The notes below the pieces were generated by a model that worked only from the letters and a program-made list of their open reading frames with translations, searched no databases and was not told the DNA's origin. A stretch of 64,000 nt of DNA from Chamaecyparis obtusa (taxonomy: Eukaryota; Streptophyta; Pinopsida; Cupressales; Cupressaceae), in NCBI GenBank assembly GCA_027943335.1, contig BSBK01002161.1, positions 3,386,001 through 3,450,000 of the forward strand, read 5' to 3'. A program made the position numbers and the translations under genes. Positions 21,472-33,269 of the stretch are shown here, one piece after another; the stretch's first letter is position 1, and every line of letters begins with the position of its first letter.

Positions 21472-23283
21472 TTTCCTAGAAAAAGAATAAGTGTAAGACA
21501 CTAATAGATAACAAAACTTAGGGATCAATAACTATTTCCTTGTATTTCTCAAGTAACCCTTGAACTTCTTTATGTATTTCTTGTTTCTTGATTCTTTCCT
21601 CCTCTTTAGGTCTCAACACTAAGGCATACCCCACTCCTTCACCTTCCTCCAAGGTGTTTAAGAATTATATCTCCCCTACCAACAACACATTAGGGCCCAC
21701 TGATTTGACTTCTCCATCTTCTAGAAGGGACTAAATCTTAAAGGTGATTCCATCTTTTTTAAATGAATAGGATTTATTGGCTCCATCATGGATTTCTTGG
21801 CTATCAAATTGCCATGGTCTCCCTGGTAGGAGATGACAAGAATCCATAGGTAAAACATCACATAGTACTATGTCCTTGTACCTTCAAATGGTGAACTTTA
21901 CCCAAGCTTTCACATTCACCAAGACATGCTAACCTTTTTTTATCCATGTGACTCTATAGGTACTTATGTGAGGTCTTTGGAGGTTTAGTTTGTTGAGTGC
22001 TTCATTAGAGACTATATTGTCAGTAGACCTAGAGTCAATAATAATATTTTTACATTTTATACTGAATAGGGACCTTCTCTAACTAGATTCCTCCTTAATT
22101 GGCTCTTTAATCAATGTTCTCCTTATCATGAGGTTATCCCCTACTTCTAAGTCTAGGGATACTTCTACAGGTTTACTACTTGAAGAATCCTCTTGAGGGT
22201 AGTTGGCTTTTTTCTCTCCTCCTTGGGAAGTGGATCCTTTTTCAAGGAACCTGTATGTTGTGTGTCCATATTGATGGAAATGATAGAATTTTATGGTGGA
22301 GAAGTAAGACCCTCTCAGTTGTCCTCCTGAAATTCCTCCAAAGTTAGTATTGGATCATCTACCTCTACTATTATAGCCTCCTCTACTGCTAGAGAATTCT
22401 CCTTCCTGCTCAGTGAGTTTGGACTCACCTTGGGCTCCTGAATATGAGGTTCTTCTACCATAGCCTCCTCTATGACCCCTATTTTCTCTACCTCTAGCTC
22501 TACCTCAGCTACTTGAATCTTGTCTTTTATTGAGCTTCTCCTCAACTTTGAGTGCCAATTGATAGCACTGATGAGCAGTCTTGGGGATTAACAAACTTAG
22601 TTCCTCTTGGATGTTCCATCTAAGACTATTGAGGTACCTAGAAACTTTTAGGCTCTCCTCTTCCACCACATGGGATCTAAGGCATAACTTTTTAAATTAT
22701 TCAGTATAGACACTAACCTCTAGGTCCTTTTGTCTCTAATTTGTCTCTTTTTACACATTTGCACTTCATAATCATCAGGTAGGTATGCTTCCCTAATTTT
22801 GGCCACCATACCTTTCCATTTTTTTATGGGGTTCTTTCCTTCCTTCACCGTCTCATACTGCACAAACTTCCACCAAGTAAGATAATCCACTCTCATCCTT
22901 GATTTGGATACCCTAACTCTCTGAGCTTCACTAATTCCTTCACATTGAAAATAGTTTTCCATACCTTCTATCCTTTCCATAACTGATTCAGCTTCCATTT
23001 TGCCACTAAAAAGTGGTATCCCTTCTAGTGATTTTCCACTCATAGCTTTGAGTTCCCTCAAGAAAGGTTCTTCAACTAGAATAGGGCCAAGCTCAGGGGA
23101 TTTTTCTTCCTTTTCTACCTCTTTATGATTTCCTTCATCTTCTTTTATTTTTTCACTCATCAATTCAACTTTATCTTCTACCTCTCCTAGCTTATCTCTA
23201 AGAGGTTTCATTTCCTCTCAAAGAAACCTATTCTCCTCCTTTTGTTCCATCACTTCCCTATCCAATTCAGCATTGGTCACCAT
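21472..23283 (-). pseudogene. Gypsy gag-protease-pol fragment
   Basis: Gag starts MVTNAELDREV at 23283 (the sister copy starts MVTNVELAKKV). It has a short coiled coil and then the retrotransposon gag core (23060-22730) with LEGIPLFSGKMEAESVMERI and GMVAKIREAYLPDDYE. The nucleocapsid knuckle near 22275 has lost its cysteines (FYHFHQYGHTTYRF). A retropepsin region follows (about 22070-21790) with DSRSTDNIVSNEA, the catalytic DSG having become DSR, and later DVLPMDSCHLLPGRPWQFD. Several stops and frameshifts are present. The reverse transcriptase N-terminal linker is just reached before the truncation. Confidence 0.7.
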
Positions 23284-23349
23284 GGTGGTCTCTCTCACTA
23301 ACTCTAACATAAACTTCCTCCCAAATCTTTAAGAGCTCTGATACCAATC

Positions 23350-25000
23350 TGATGCGATTACTCAAGGAGCCTAGTAGTTTGATCTAGCCACTTGGTTAGG
23401 ATCACCAAGATTCCTAACTCACCAAATCCCCAATAACTTAATGAATACTTCAAAAGGTTTCACCTTTTTCTTCTAAGGACCCTCTCAAGGTCCTTCACTC
23501 CAACTCCTAAGTAATCACTTCATAGTTTCAAGGTCCTTCCCTTCATGGTCACTTCTCATTGCAATTTTGTTCTTACCTCCTTATAAATTTGATGACTCTT
23601 GGAAGGGTTTGGAGGTACGATAATTATGTTTTTTTTTCACTTCTTGATCCATTTTATCAAGATCTCCCACTTGCCTTCTTACTGATTTAACCAAAATCAT
23701 TATTTTGGCCTTGTAGCCCTAGAGCCCCAATTAGGCCTCCTTGTCTGGATTTTTAGGACTTGCTCCAAATCTTTCCAAAGATCACACCAAACTAAATATG
23801 GATTATTGGTACCTAGGGAATTTCCTCAAGTATTTTTTGGTTCTTGGGGTGTCAAGCCTCCGTACAATGCCCTAACTAAGAATGGAGGGTTTTACAAGGG
23901 TTTCAAAGGCTTCAAGGCTCTCACTGTTCATGGAAAGTTTGGATTGGGTTAATGGGTTGATCAGCCCCTTAGAACTCCATCTTCATACTTTATAGTGCTC
24001 TTCTTTATCTCCAAATCATTGGAGCTAATTTATCAAGTCATCCTTGCAAGTAAAAAAGTTTTTACACTACTTTGTCCCTAGTTGGGAAATGATAGTGCTC
24101 GCCTAGGGCAAGGCCTTAAAATTGACCATTTCACTTTCTAGGCCTCCACCAAAATTATTTACACTATACATTGTCTCCTCTTCTATTCCCCAACTTTCTT
24201 TGATGAACACATGATAGGGTTTCTTGGGGGAGCCATGTTTCTACCAAGAACTATTTACAGGCCAGAGAACTAGAAAACATAAAACAATTACACTAAGCCT
24301 AACAAAACACCTAATCAACACTCCAAATGATGCAGAATGGAAAGTAAACACACAAATTAGATTTCTTCTTTCTTTTCCAATCAAAATTATTTACAAAGGA
24401 TGTTACCGTGACATCAAAGTATCAGACTGTATCCTCAAAACAAGCAACAGAGAATTAAAATGCTTAAACTAGAAAATCTAAAAGATGCCAACCTCATGAT
24501 TTGGGCCTATTAGGGCTTAAATAACTTCTAGGTTTTAGGTTTATGGTATTTAGGACCCTAGGTGATCTAAAGACATGGTTGATCCATTTTGGACAAAAGT
24601 TGTCATGCAACTTTTGCAAAGTTGCAAAATTTGTCATGACAACTTTTTAGCAACTTTTGCTAAATTGGTCCTCTCTACTCACAAACCTCTAACTAACCCA
24701 TAAAAAGCTCAAATAACCTAACTAAGGTCATTTGGGGTCATTTAAGACCATAACACAACATTTTCATCATGTTTCCATGCTTGTTCTGATTTGACCAATT
24801 TGAGGACCAAGTTAAGTCCTAAGGGTACCTTAACTCTTTGACCTTTTCAATCCATCCAATCCCTAGGTTAACCCTATCTACTATTCTCCTAACACACTTG
24901 GGTCCTCTTGGAACCTATTATTTACCCTTGGTCTGGCTAGGACAAGTACAAGCCAAAATTTAAGGACACTCTAGCCTAGGTCCTAGGTGCTCTTGCACTA
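23350..25000 (-). repeat. 5' LTR of chromovirus copy 2
   Basis: About 1,651 bp; on the minus strand it starts TAGTGCAAGAGCACCTAGG and ends CGCATCA before the primer site. Its start matches the 5' LTR at 42063. The middle is diverged from the copy-1 LTRs but shares phrases such as AAAAGTTGC repeats (near 24600-24660). Confidence 0.75.
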
Positions 25001-25470
25001 ATGTGAATATGATAAGTGAAGTACATGATGAGAAGAGAGTGAGAATAGAGATTACATGATATGAAGAAGTGAAAATATCATGTATTTATTATATTATATT
25101 TTGTAATACTAGATATTAAATCCAATTTTGTAAGTGAAGTGTGCACAACTTTTCCATACCCCTAACAAGGTTTATCAATCCTTTAACAAGGACCTTCCTA
25201 TTCTAATATTCAGCTTCTAGCAGGGATAAGACTCCTAAGAAGTACATAATACTTATAGTGCATATATTTTTGGGTACCATCCCCACCAGGGTTTTCCATT
25301 GGATGGGTTTTCCTTGAAAAAAAATTATGGTGTTATGAGTATTCTTGTGTGTGTGTACTTATTGTGGATTATAGGATAAACTTTTTTATTTGTTAATTGG
25401 TTAAGAAAGAATATAAACTGGTTTGATACTTATTCACCCCCCTCTTAGTATCACTCATTCCTAACTTCTC
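25001..25470 (+). repeat. Partial copia-type LTR (3' portion)
   Basis: The last 350 bp match the 3' part of the family A/copia LTRs: GTACCATCCCCACCAGGGTT near 25274, then TTCACCCCCCTCTTAGTATC near 25434, ending CATTCCTAAC. No primer site follows, so it is a fragment or solo-LTR remnant. Left boundary uncertain. Confidence 0.6.
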
Positions 25471-26231
25471 AATGGTTGTAGATGGGCATATCATTCGAAT
25501 AGGTGGAGATTAAAAAGGAAATAGTGAAAATTCAACAAATTCAAGGACACTTTGGATGGGTACAAAAGTCTATACAATCTTCAAAAATTGAAGTAATTAT
25601 GATCTAGGAAAGTAACATATAAGGGAAATTGTTTGAGTACAGAATATGATCTATTCTTCAAGTAAAGTTGTCTAAGCCTCCAAGATTATATCCTTTGTTC
25701 ATATCATCCCTTGATTTGGGGTTTTGGTGTGCTAACTAGTACTATAAAGAACTTCAATTCAAGTTCAAATGAAAACAAGTTAGCTCAAATTGTGTAGGAC
25801 ACCTGATATGGGTTTTTATATCCATGTAACATGAATTTTGAAGAGATTTATTTTAATTTCAAAATGATAAATAAGCTAGATCAACTCATGCGGGATGTAA
25901 TGCCCCGCCAGGGAACCTAGGAGAAAATAACCTAAAACATGTTACTATGTACCGAATAAATTTTTTTCTTAAGAGTTTACAATTAATAATGAATAACAAT
26001 GTGGAAGCAAAATAACATAAGACAATACATACTCAAAAATATAACTCATTAACAGATTACAAGTCTCAAGGGTTCCATGACATACAATTATGTATAAGCT
26101 AACTAAACTACTAAATACATTCCATAACATTATCACAAGATATATATTACATTCCTTTTAAAACCTAAATTGAAGTATTCCTAATCCTTTACTTAATCAT
26201 AATAAAAAGAACACAAATCATTAAGTACACT
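25471..26231. other. Non-coding flank; possible LTR-like end at 25896
   Basis: No coding frame. TGTAATGCCCCGCCAGGGAA at 25896 looks like a plant LTR terminus. The sequence continues on the far side of the LINE-like insertion at 30779, so 25896-26247 plus 30779 to about 30960 was contiguous before that insertion. Confidence 0.35.
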
Positions 26232-26247
26232 AACATATTCATTTCAA
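26232..26247 (+). repeat. Target-site duplication, left copy
   Basis: AACATATTCATTTCAA; the identical 16 bases occur at 30763-30778, flanking the LINE-like element. Confidence 0.85.
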
Positions 26248-26309
26248 TAAAATTATGTGAAAAAACAATTTCAAGGCTTAGCGACTTTTAGCCTTGTCTA
26301 GTTATCATG

Positions 26310-28068
26310 ATGGGAGAGAACGGTTGAGTGGGAGGTTGTTTGAATTCAAAAGCAGGTGGGAATCCAGGGATGCAGGCTGAGAGTTTTGTTGGAAAAGGCT
26401 TTTCTGCAAATTAGGGAATGGGGGACTCAGAGAACAAGGAGGGGGTTCCCCGGGTTAAGCAGAAAGATATAGGTAAGGATGTTGGGGTGGGAGAAGGGAA
26501 CCTTCCCTCTTCTTCTTCTGCCTTGAAGACATAGGCAAGGGATCAGAATGGTAAATCCATTATTTTTTGGTGGTCAACTCTTTTCGGAGTTCAACCTACA
26601 AGCAAGTCATCTTTCCCTTCTATTAAGGATCTATATGATAAAGAGAAGGGTAATTTTATCATTGAGATCCCCGATGAGTTGGTGGATCACAATATTGCCT
26701 CAATGGACCATACTCTTGTAGGTAAATTTGTGGGGTCTAGACCTAATATAGATATTGTGAGAATCTTTGCTAAGAAGAAATGGGAGTTAAAGGGGAAAGT
26801 CCTTGTCACGGCCATGGCAAAGGGCTTTCTATCTTTTGAGTTTTCTTGTAAATAAGACTTAGAAAAAATCCTTTGTGCGGGCACCTGGTCAATAGGTAAG
26901 GCTACTCTAGTGTTGCAAAAATGGACTCCAGAGCTTGATCTCAATGATTCTTTCTATGTCCAAGCCCCGGTGTGGGTAAGACTCCTAGAACTCCCTTTAG
27001 AATTCTAGGTTGAAGATGTCTTCGATGGTATTGCCAGATCCTTTGGTACCCTGTTCTTGATAGATCCAGTGACTATTGCCAAAAGCTACCTCACCTATGT
27101 TAGGATCTTCATAGGGGTGGAAGAGGGCCAAGAGATGCCATAAATTATCATGCTCCAATCCAAATTGGGCAAACATTTGCAAAAGTTGGACTACGAAAGT
27201 GTCCCTTTTGCTTGCTTCCACTGTAAGAAATTAGGACACAAAACCAAATCATGTCCAGCATTCAAGATGTTGGAAAAAGAAAGGAAAGATATTTCTATTA
27301 ATAAGATAAAGTCAGGTAAGCCTACCAAAAAAGATAGCCTCCCAAGGGAGACAGCCATCCCACAATCTGACCCAAAAGTCAAGACTCACAGAGTGTGGGA
27401 AAAAAAGGACAAACCAGAGGTCACTCTAGAGATTCTTGACTCATTGAAAGATAAGCAAATAGCTTCTAAAGGGGAACAAAAGGAAAATACAAAGTTAAGC
27501 TAAGAAAATACTGCACTCAGAGAGGTGTCTCCCCTAACAAAAGGCATAGACTTGGTTGTCAACATTCAGCATGACTCCATGATTGATACCAGAGACAATG
27601 GCCTGGTGGAAGGAGGTGACTCATGCCCAGGTTCTATTTTTGTCTCCCTTGATTCCCCACTGGAAGAATTTTTTTCAAGCCCATCTAGGGTCAAACCCAG
27701 TGGCACCCCGGATTCTTGCCTATCGCCAGAGACACAAGATTCAAACAAAGTCCAACAAATAGACTTTCTTCGAGGAACTATTTCTCCTAGGAAACTTACC
27801 AAGATGGAGGAGCTCTTTTTCTAAATACAAAGATGAAAAAGAGGGCTAGTCTAAGGTTCAAAGAAAAAAGAGAACCAAAATGAGAGACCCCTCTCTGGTT
27901 TCCCCTGTAGCTACCAGGAGTAGAAATAGAGTAGATGTTGGGGCTAAAATCAAATCCCTAGGCAGAAAGAAAGCCAGTCAGATTAGGAAAGAGGAAGCCA
28001 GTAGGAATATTGTGGATGGAACCCAGAAAACCATCCTAGCTACCTACACCCCTAGTAAGAAATGTTAG
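26310..28068 (+). pseudogene. LINE ORF1 (DUF4283-like domain plus CCHC knuckle)
   Basis: Frame opens MGEN at 26310 and keeps one phase to 27824, then shifts by one to end PSKKC at 28068. A DUF4283-like region covers about 26700-27120 (LVGKFVGSRPNIDIVRIFAK, KGFLSFEF, WTPELDLNDSFYVQAPVWVR, LPLEF). A zinc knuckle CFHCKKLGHKTKSC follows at about 27211-27252, then a long Ser/Thr/Lys/Pro-rich tail ending in basic KIKSLGRKKASQIRK. This is the usual order of plant L1 ORF1 RNA-binding proteins. Stops near 26325, 26395, 26535, 26850, 27006, 27138 and 27501. Confidence 0.75.
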
Positions 28069-30575
28069 GAACTCCAAGGAACCCTAGTGATCTCATTAGC
28101 TCACACATGCATATTTTTTTTCGAAGACCTTTCAACTCTTTTCACCAAGGTGCTTTAATTCAAAAGGTAAATCTCACAAGTACCCATTTGAATAACATCT
28201 CTCCAATATTTTCAGTAGCAATCAAAGATGAAGCCACAGCCTTGTATGAAATTCATAGGCACAATAATGGCTGGTTCATCCTTGGCCAGGATCGCAGAGG
28301 TGGCTATGGCCTAGGCTTAGTCAACACCTTTGTGGTTAAGCGGGCCAATCTTATTGTAGCTAACTATACTCATCACATGATTACTACAGTCGCCATCTGG
28401 GCTATTGACTGGACTACCTTTCTGGCAGTTAGCAAGGATGCTTACATCAATTGGACCCATGTAGAAACTTTCCATCATGCAGAGTTGGATTCTCTAGATG
28501 GAGACAATCTCCAAAGTACCGATGCAATAATTAAAGATAATTATTATGGCAAAGGGATTATTTGGAGGAGATATTTCACTCATGATGAGCTAGGGAGGAA
28601 ATGCATGAGTAATTACAATGTGTCACCTCTACACGCTTTTCAGCCCCCCTTCCCCAAATCTTGTAATTATTTCAAAAATCCAACTTTTAGAAAGCCCAAA
28701 GCTAAGGCAGATAGAAAGAAGGAAAGCAGCAAATTTTGGCTAAACTAGAGGAAAACTAGAGCCTACACGATAGCCATGGTTTGGGAAAGGCATAGAAGGG
28801 AGCCGAAGAGCGACAATGAGAAATGGAAGAAGTGTACAAAAGTCTAGAATGCCTTACAAAAAGGGGATATCATAACTTTTATTGAAAAACTCCACGGTTG
28901 CAAGAAAGAAATCACAAAAATCTTTATCAAAACCTGGAATGAAGGGACGGTGGAGATAGAGGGTAAGTCTTTTACTTTTATAGAGGAGGTTATATCAAAG
29001 GTCACCAGCATTCCCATCATCAAAAAAAATTCTACAGAGACCGTAAAATATCCGACAATGTTGTCAAGTTTGCAAGAGACGACAAGGAGACGAAAGCCAT
29101 AGTTAATTCGAGCACTTAATACCTTCCTAGGAGCTTGAAGATGCTTTGGCAGTATTTCCTAAAGGCCCTCATCTCGTATGTCACCCTAGACACCAAGTTT
29201 GACAAAATTCACACCTATCATTTTGTCTTGATGAATCATTTTAGGCATGGTATTAAGATATCCATTCCTTTTTATCTCTACTCTTTTATAAACAAGAATA
29301 TCAATGGTTTTAGAGATAAGAAGATTTCTAACCCCGCCCTACATGAAGGATTACTTATGTTGATCTATGAATTCTTTAAAGCCCAAATCTTGGGCAAGGA
29401 AATAGAGGATAGAAAAGCTAATAGCAAGGACTCAGGGTCAAACTATGTTCCTTTAGGAACTTTTGTGGGCAAACTTTCAGATGAAAATGAGGAAGTTGAA
29501 AAGAAGAAATGGAACAAGGGATCCTCTTCCAAGAAGCGACCTTTGAAAGTCATCAAAATTGAAAAACCCTCAAAAAAGTAGGATAGAAAGGGGGTTAACT
29601 CAGAGGAAGAGTATAATGAAAATGAGTAAGAAATGGATACCGAAGATGATGAGGGTAATCCCAAAATGGAAGTTGCAGACATGCAGGAACAGTTCAAAGA
29701 GGAAAACCCCAAAACTATGTGGGACTTCTCAGGCCGCTTGTCTATTGATCTCACTATTAGTGAGGAAAAAACCCCTCCTCCTCAGCCCCCTACTGGAATT
29801 AAGAATCACAACCTTGTTTTCAAAGAACACAGTGATGAACAGGGTACTAACTAGTCTCTTATAAGGATAGAAGAAACTAATAATGCCTCTGGGGGGAATA
29901 TAACAGTCAAGAAACTAGGAAAGGCAAAAAGGTCTGGAGAAATTTCAACATGAATACTGTGTGAATGGGAATAATTAGGGAGACCATTTACCCATAGATT
30001 TTGGAGGACAATGAAGGAAAAGTCCATAAGGAAGAGCTGATAGATCCTACACTGGTGGTTCTTAGTGATAAAGCCAAGGAAATGGACATGGACTTCCTCA
30101 AAAACACCAAGAATAGCATGTTGGATCAGTTTAGATCTTTTAAATGGCTCTACCACAAAATTGAGGACCTCAAAGATAAAATTCAAAGCTCAGACAATTA
30201 GGAACACACCACGGAGAGAAAGCAATGCCATGAAAATAGGCTCCAGCACTTGGAATCCAAAATGATAAGCCTAGAAATACCCTAAAGGGAATAGCTGAGA
30301 AAAACTTCAAAATCCTCAAAATGTCCAATGAGAACTTGAAGTTGTTAATCAAAAAAATGGAAGAGAAAATGGAAACCACTATTGATCAGAGGACTAGGGA
30401 GGATGAGAAGGAGCCCACTAAAGGACCAAGAAAAAGAACCAAGGCTAGAATCAAGAAAAATAGGGAGAAAATTGATCCCCAAGGATCCCAAGATATTCAG
30501 AATGTGAAAGAGATTGTTGATCTGATGGATGCCCTCAAAAGAAATGCTGATGTCATGCTTAGGAGCTTGGCATAA
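28062..30575 (+). pseudogene. Unidentified protein occupying the LINE ORF2 position
   Basis: No apurinic endonuclease or reverse transcriptase motif (no FADD/YADD box) is present. Visible blocks: 28062-28748 with GWFILGQDRRGGYGLGLVNT, HHAELDSLDGDN and RRYFTHDELGRKCM; about 28930-29030 with GTVEIEGKSFTFIEEVISKV then TSIPI; 29135-29330 with LKALISYVTLDTKFDKIHTY then FVLMNHFRHGIKISIPFYLY; a Lys-rich patch (29500-29580); an acidic region; and a C-terminal Lys/Glu coiled coil ending at LRSLA (30575). Reading requires several frameshifts and stops. The block IEEVISKVTSIP resembles the ITSNLIREMTGLS block of the family A accessory ORF, suggesting a shared plant transposon-associated domain. Function unknown. 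Confidence 0.5.
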
Positions 30576-30762
30576 CTAGCTCTAGTGCCTTTCCTTTTTG
30601 CCCTATTTTGATTATTTTTTTGTTTTTTCTAGCTTGGCCATGTCGTGTCTTGTTCCTTGGTTTTATGAAACTCTATTATCTGTTATGTTTTCATGCTTAT
30701 ATTTTTAAAATACTCTATTGTGGGTTTCAGGCACCCTGTAAAACCTATTTTACTTAATCAAA

Positions 30763-30778
30763 AACATATTCATTTCAA
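30763..30778 (+). repeat. Target-site duplication, right copy
   Basis: AACATATTCATTTCAA, identical to 26232-26247. Confidence 0.85.
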
Positions 30779-32220
30779 CTGAATAGTAAGATACATTCAT
30801 TATGCCAATATAACCAAAGATACAATCTATAGAGTACATTTGATACATCAAAAAATACATAAAAATACAACTTCCACTGCACATGTCATAGGGATAATAA
30901 TAATACAATAAAATATATATATACATCTCTAGAATCAATGTCACTAACCAATACATAAAATAATTTACAAGATATAACTCTTATCTTTTCCTGATCTCTT
31001 TATCATCTTCACTAATTCTTCTCTCCTTTACTGATACTTCTCCTCCTTTTTCTAATTCTTCTTCCCCTTTGACAATAATGCCAAAGTCACAACATGCCTC
31101 AGACTACATTTGTTGTCTTCATCACATTCTGAATACTCCCTCTTAGCTAATCACTTACTATTGATTCAAATGTATAGGAGCTACTACTCAAAAATTTCAC
31201 TCACCAAAAATTTTCTTGAATGATTGAAGATCATCCTTCCATTTCTTCAATAGGCTTTTCAGTATAACAATATATCCTTTAAGCAAAAATACTTACTCCT
31301 CTTAATGCATTAACTGCACACATATCACCTTTATGTAAGGCTTTGTGACTTGGTTCACATTCACTGATAAACTAAATTTTTCCAATACAATGGCTTGAAC
31401 TATTTTTTTTTCCTTTGATGCTCAATTTCTCATTGAATTAATACATCTCTACATCCTCTACACTTTTCATTTGATCTCCTACATCAATTATCAATATATT
31501 AGACTTATCAATAAATGTGACATACTCATCACAATCAACTTTTGGCATCAAATCTTCCAATACATCACTTGTTGACTTGAGATTATTTCATTTGTGCCTT
31601 AATCACTTGATTCTTTTCCTTAGGTCTCAAGATAGAATAAATATCTATCATCTCACTTGAGCTCAGAGCATAAATATCAATAGTCCTTGAATGACATGAA
31701 TTCCATCATCATCATCATCATCATTATCATCATTATCATCATCAACAACATTGATAACTTCAAAATATGTACTATTATTTCCCTTTTATCTTTTTCAAAA
31801 GTACCTTCCTCATCTTGTACTTGCATTTCCTTTCACTTTGAATTCACACAACATTAGTATGTACCTGTTCACCCTTTTTCTAATCTCCTCTTGTTGTAAC
31901 ATCTAGCAGTACCTACAATTATTCCTCACTAATAGGTGTAACTATAATAGCATCACAAATTGTGATCTTGACATTTTTATTTTTTTTCCTTCCTCACTAT
32001 GTGTAATTTATGGTTCCACTTGTGCCCAAAAATATTTCCATCATAGCTTCAGTCTCACCATGAACTGATTGGGTCTCATTGGTTAACAAACTTATCAACC
32101 TCTTCCATGTCTTGAACACTAGTTTAGTCTTAATAAATACAAAGACATAATAATTTAACCATGTAACTCAAATAAGACTTTACTTATTCATGTCAAAAAA
32201 AATAGGGTTAGCCAACAAAA
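30779..32220 (-). pseudogene. Degraded accessory-ORF-like coding remnant plus flank
   Basis: Minus-strand fragments read as protein in shifting frames: RTIDIYALSSSEMIDIYSIL (near 31670-31610), SDVLEDLMPKVDCDEYVTFI (near 31570-31510), SECEPSHKALHKGDMCAVNA (near 31370-31310), KSLLKKWKDDLQSFKKIFGE (near 31260-31200) and an acidic/basic tail RISEDDKEIRKR ending at about 30992. The style (charged, helical, low-complexity) resembles C-terminal parts of retrotransposon accessory ORFs. No catalytic motif. 30779-30990 is AT-rich 3' flank contiguous with 25896-26247 before the LINE-like insertion. Confidence 0.35.
31704..31746. repeat. (ATC)n microsatellite
   Basis: ATC triplets with occasional ATT interruptions over about 43 bp. 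Confidence 0.9.
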
Positions 32221-32319
32221 GTGGTTCCCATTTTTTTCCATGAAGAAAATTTGGCAATCATTTTTTTTTCATTTTTAACCCCTTCAAACCAACTGGGGTC
32301 TTTGTTCAAAGGTCCCCAA

Positions 32320-32364
32320 GGGGTTCGTTCAAACATGCCTATGTGGCATGTTTGAATGAACCCC
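32320..32364. repeat. Near-perfect inverted repeat, 20-bp stem
   Basis: Left arm GGGGTTCGTTCAAACATGCC (32320-32339), 5-base loop, right arm GGCATGTTTGAATGAACCCC (32345-32364). The arms are complementary except for one G-T pair. Confidence 0.9.
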
Positions 32365-32365
32365 A

Positions 32366-32410
32366 CCCCTTCATTTGAACATGCCCTCTTAGCATGTTCG
32401 AACGAAGGGG
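32366..32410. repeat. Second inverted repeat, 19-bp stem
   Basis: Left arm CCCCTTCATTTGAACATGC (32366-32384), 7-base loop, right arm GCATGTTCGAACGAAGGGG (32392-32410); two G-T-type mismatches. It shares its core with the adjacent hairpin, so the two form a tandem pair. Confidence 0.9.
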
Positions 32411-32739
32411 GTTCTTGGCTAAAAAATTTTATATATTATGGTGATGGGGGTCATTTTCACCATTGTTCTTTTTCAACTTGTGGACCCCTAGGTGTTAGAT
32501 CAAACCCAATGACATCCTAGTGTGACATCAACATCTCATGAGCATTTCCAACCTCTTCCAACCGTCTTTCATATCAGGTACACATTATTCAACCTTTCTT
32601 GGTTTTTTTTAATTGTAAACTATTTATTTTTCATATATCTTAGTTTTGTGTTTTTAGTAGTTTTTTGTATTCTGTTAGATAATTTTAAAAAATCAATTAT
32701 TAAAAAAATTTTAAAAACCCTATTTAGAAAATTTTAGAA

Positions 32740-33140
32740 AACCCTATTTAAAAAAACCAAGCTAGAAAACCCTAGTTAGAAAAATGAAACTAGAAAATCC
32801 TAGTTAGAAAACCCTAGCTAGAAAACCCTAGTTAGAAAACATTTTTAAAATGTTTCTTAAATGTTTTTTTTAAAGTTTTTTTAAGTTAGATATAGCTAAA
32901 AATTTTAATTTATAAAGTTGTAGAAAATGTTATGTACATATATTTAAGATATTTTGTTAGATACTTTTACAAACACACTAGTTAAACTAATGTTTGAAAA
33001 TCCTAGTTAGAAAATGTTATAAAATCTTATTTAGAAAACCCTAGTTAGAAAATGTTATAAAACCCTAGTTGGAAACATTAGCTAGAAAAGCCTAGTTAGA
33101 CAACCCTAGTTAGAAAATGTTATAAAATCTTGGTTTAATA
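32740..33140. repeat. Interspersed AAACCCTAGTTAGAAA repeats
   Basis: CCTAGTTAGAAAA with variants (CCTAGCTAGAAAA, CCTATTTAGAAAA) recurs at least ten times in about 400 bp in an AT-rich background. Non-coding. Confidence 0.75.
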
Positions 33141-33269
33141 ACTATACAAAAAATGTTTATTTTTAAAAATGTAGATTTTTTTTAATGTTGAAATGTTATG
33201 TATATGTTCTAGATGTTTCCATTTTACATGTAAAATTGTAATATATTGTATAGTTAGACATGTTAACAT

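Larger units (their letters stand above)
21472..25000 (-). mobile_element. Ty3-gypsy chromovirus copy 2 (5' portion)
   Basis: On the minus strand: 5' LTR (25000-23350), primer site (23346-23335, TGGTATCAGAGC), gag, protease and the first part of pol, then truncation at 21472 where a copia LTR begins. Same family as the element at 42063-57242: the gag proteins match closely (LEGIPLFSGKME..., YLPDDYE/YIPDDYE) and the LTRs begin with the same TAGTGCAAGAGCACC. Confidence 0.8.
26248..30762 (+). mobile_element. LINE-like non-LTR element with a replaced second ORF
   Basis: A 4.5-kb insertion bounded by a perfect 16-bp target-site duplication, the signature of target-primed reverse transcription. 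It holds an L1-type ORF1 (26310-28068). From about 28080 to 30575 there is a protein without the expected endonuclease, reverse transcriptase and RNase H. A short 3' untranslated tail ends GTAAAACCTATTTTACTTAA then TCAAAA, with only a minimal A-run. Its size and ends suggest it moved as a unit, so the missing polymerase was probably supplied in trans. Both ORFs are now broken. Confidence 0.7.

Noticed and set aside
25896..26247. A full gypsy LTR beginning TGTAATGCCCCGCC
   Set aside because: Only one end resembles an LTR terminus; no partner LTR, primer site or polypurine tract could be located.
32740..33140. AAACCCTAG repeats as interstitial telomere sequence
   Set aside because: The plant telomere unit is TTTAGGG/CCCTAAA in perfect tandem; here CCTAGTTAGAAAA units are separated and lack the CCCTAAA register.
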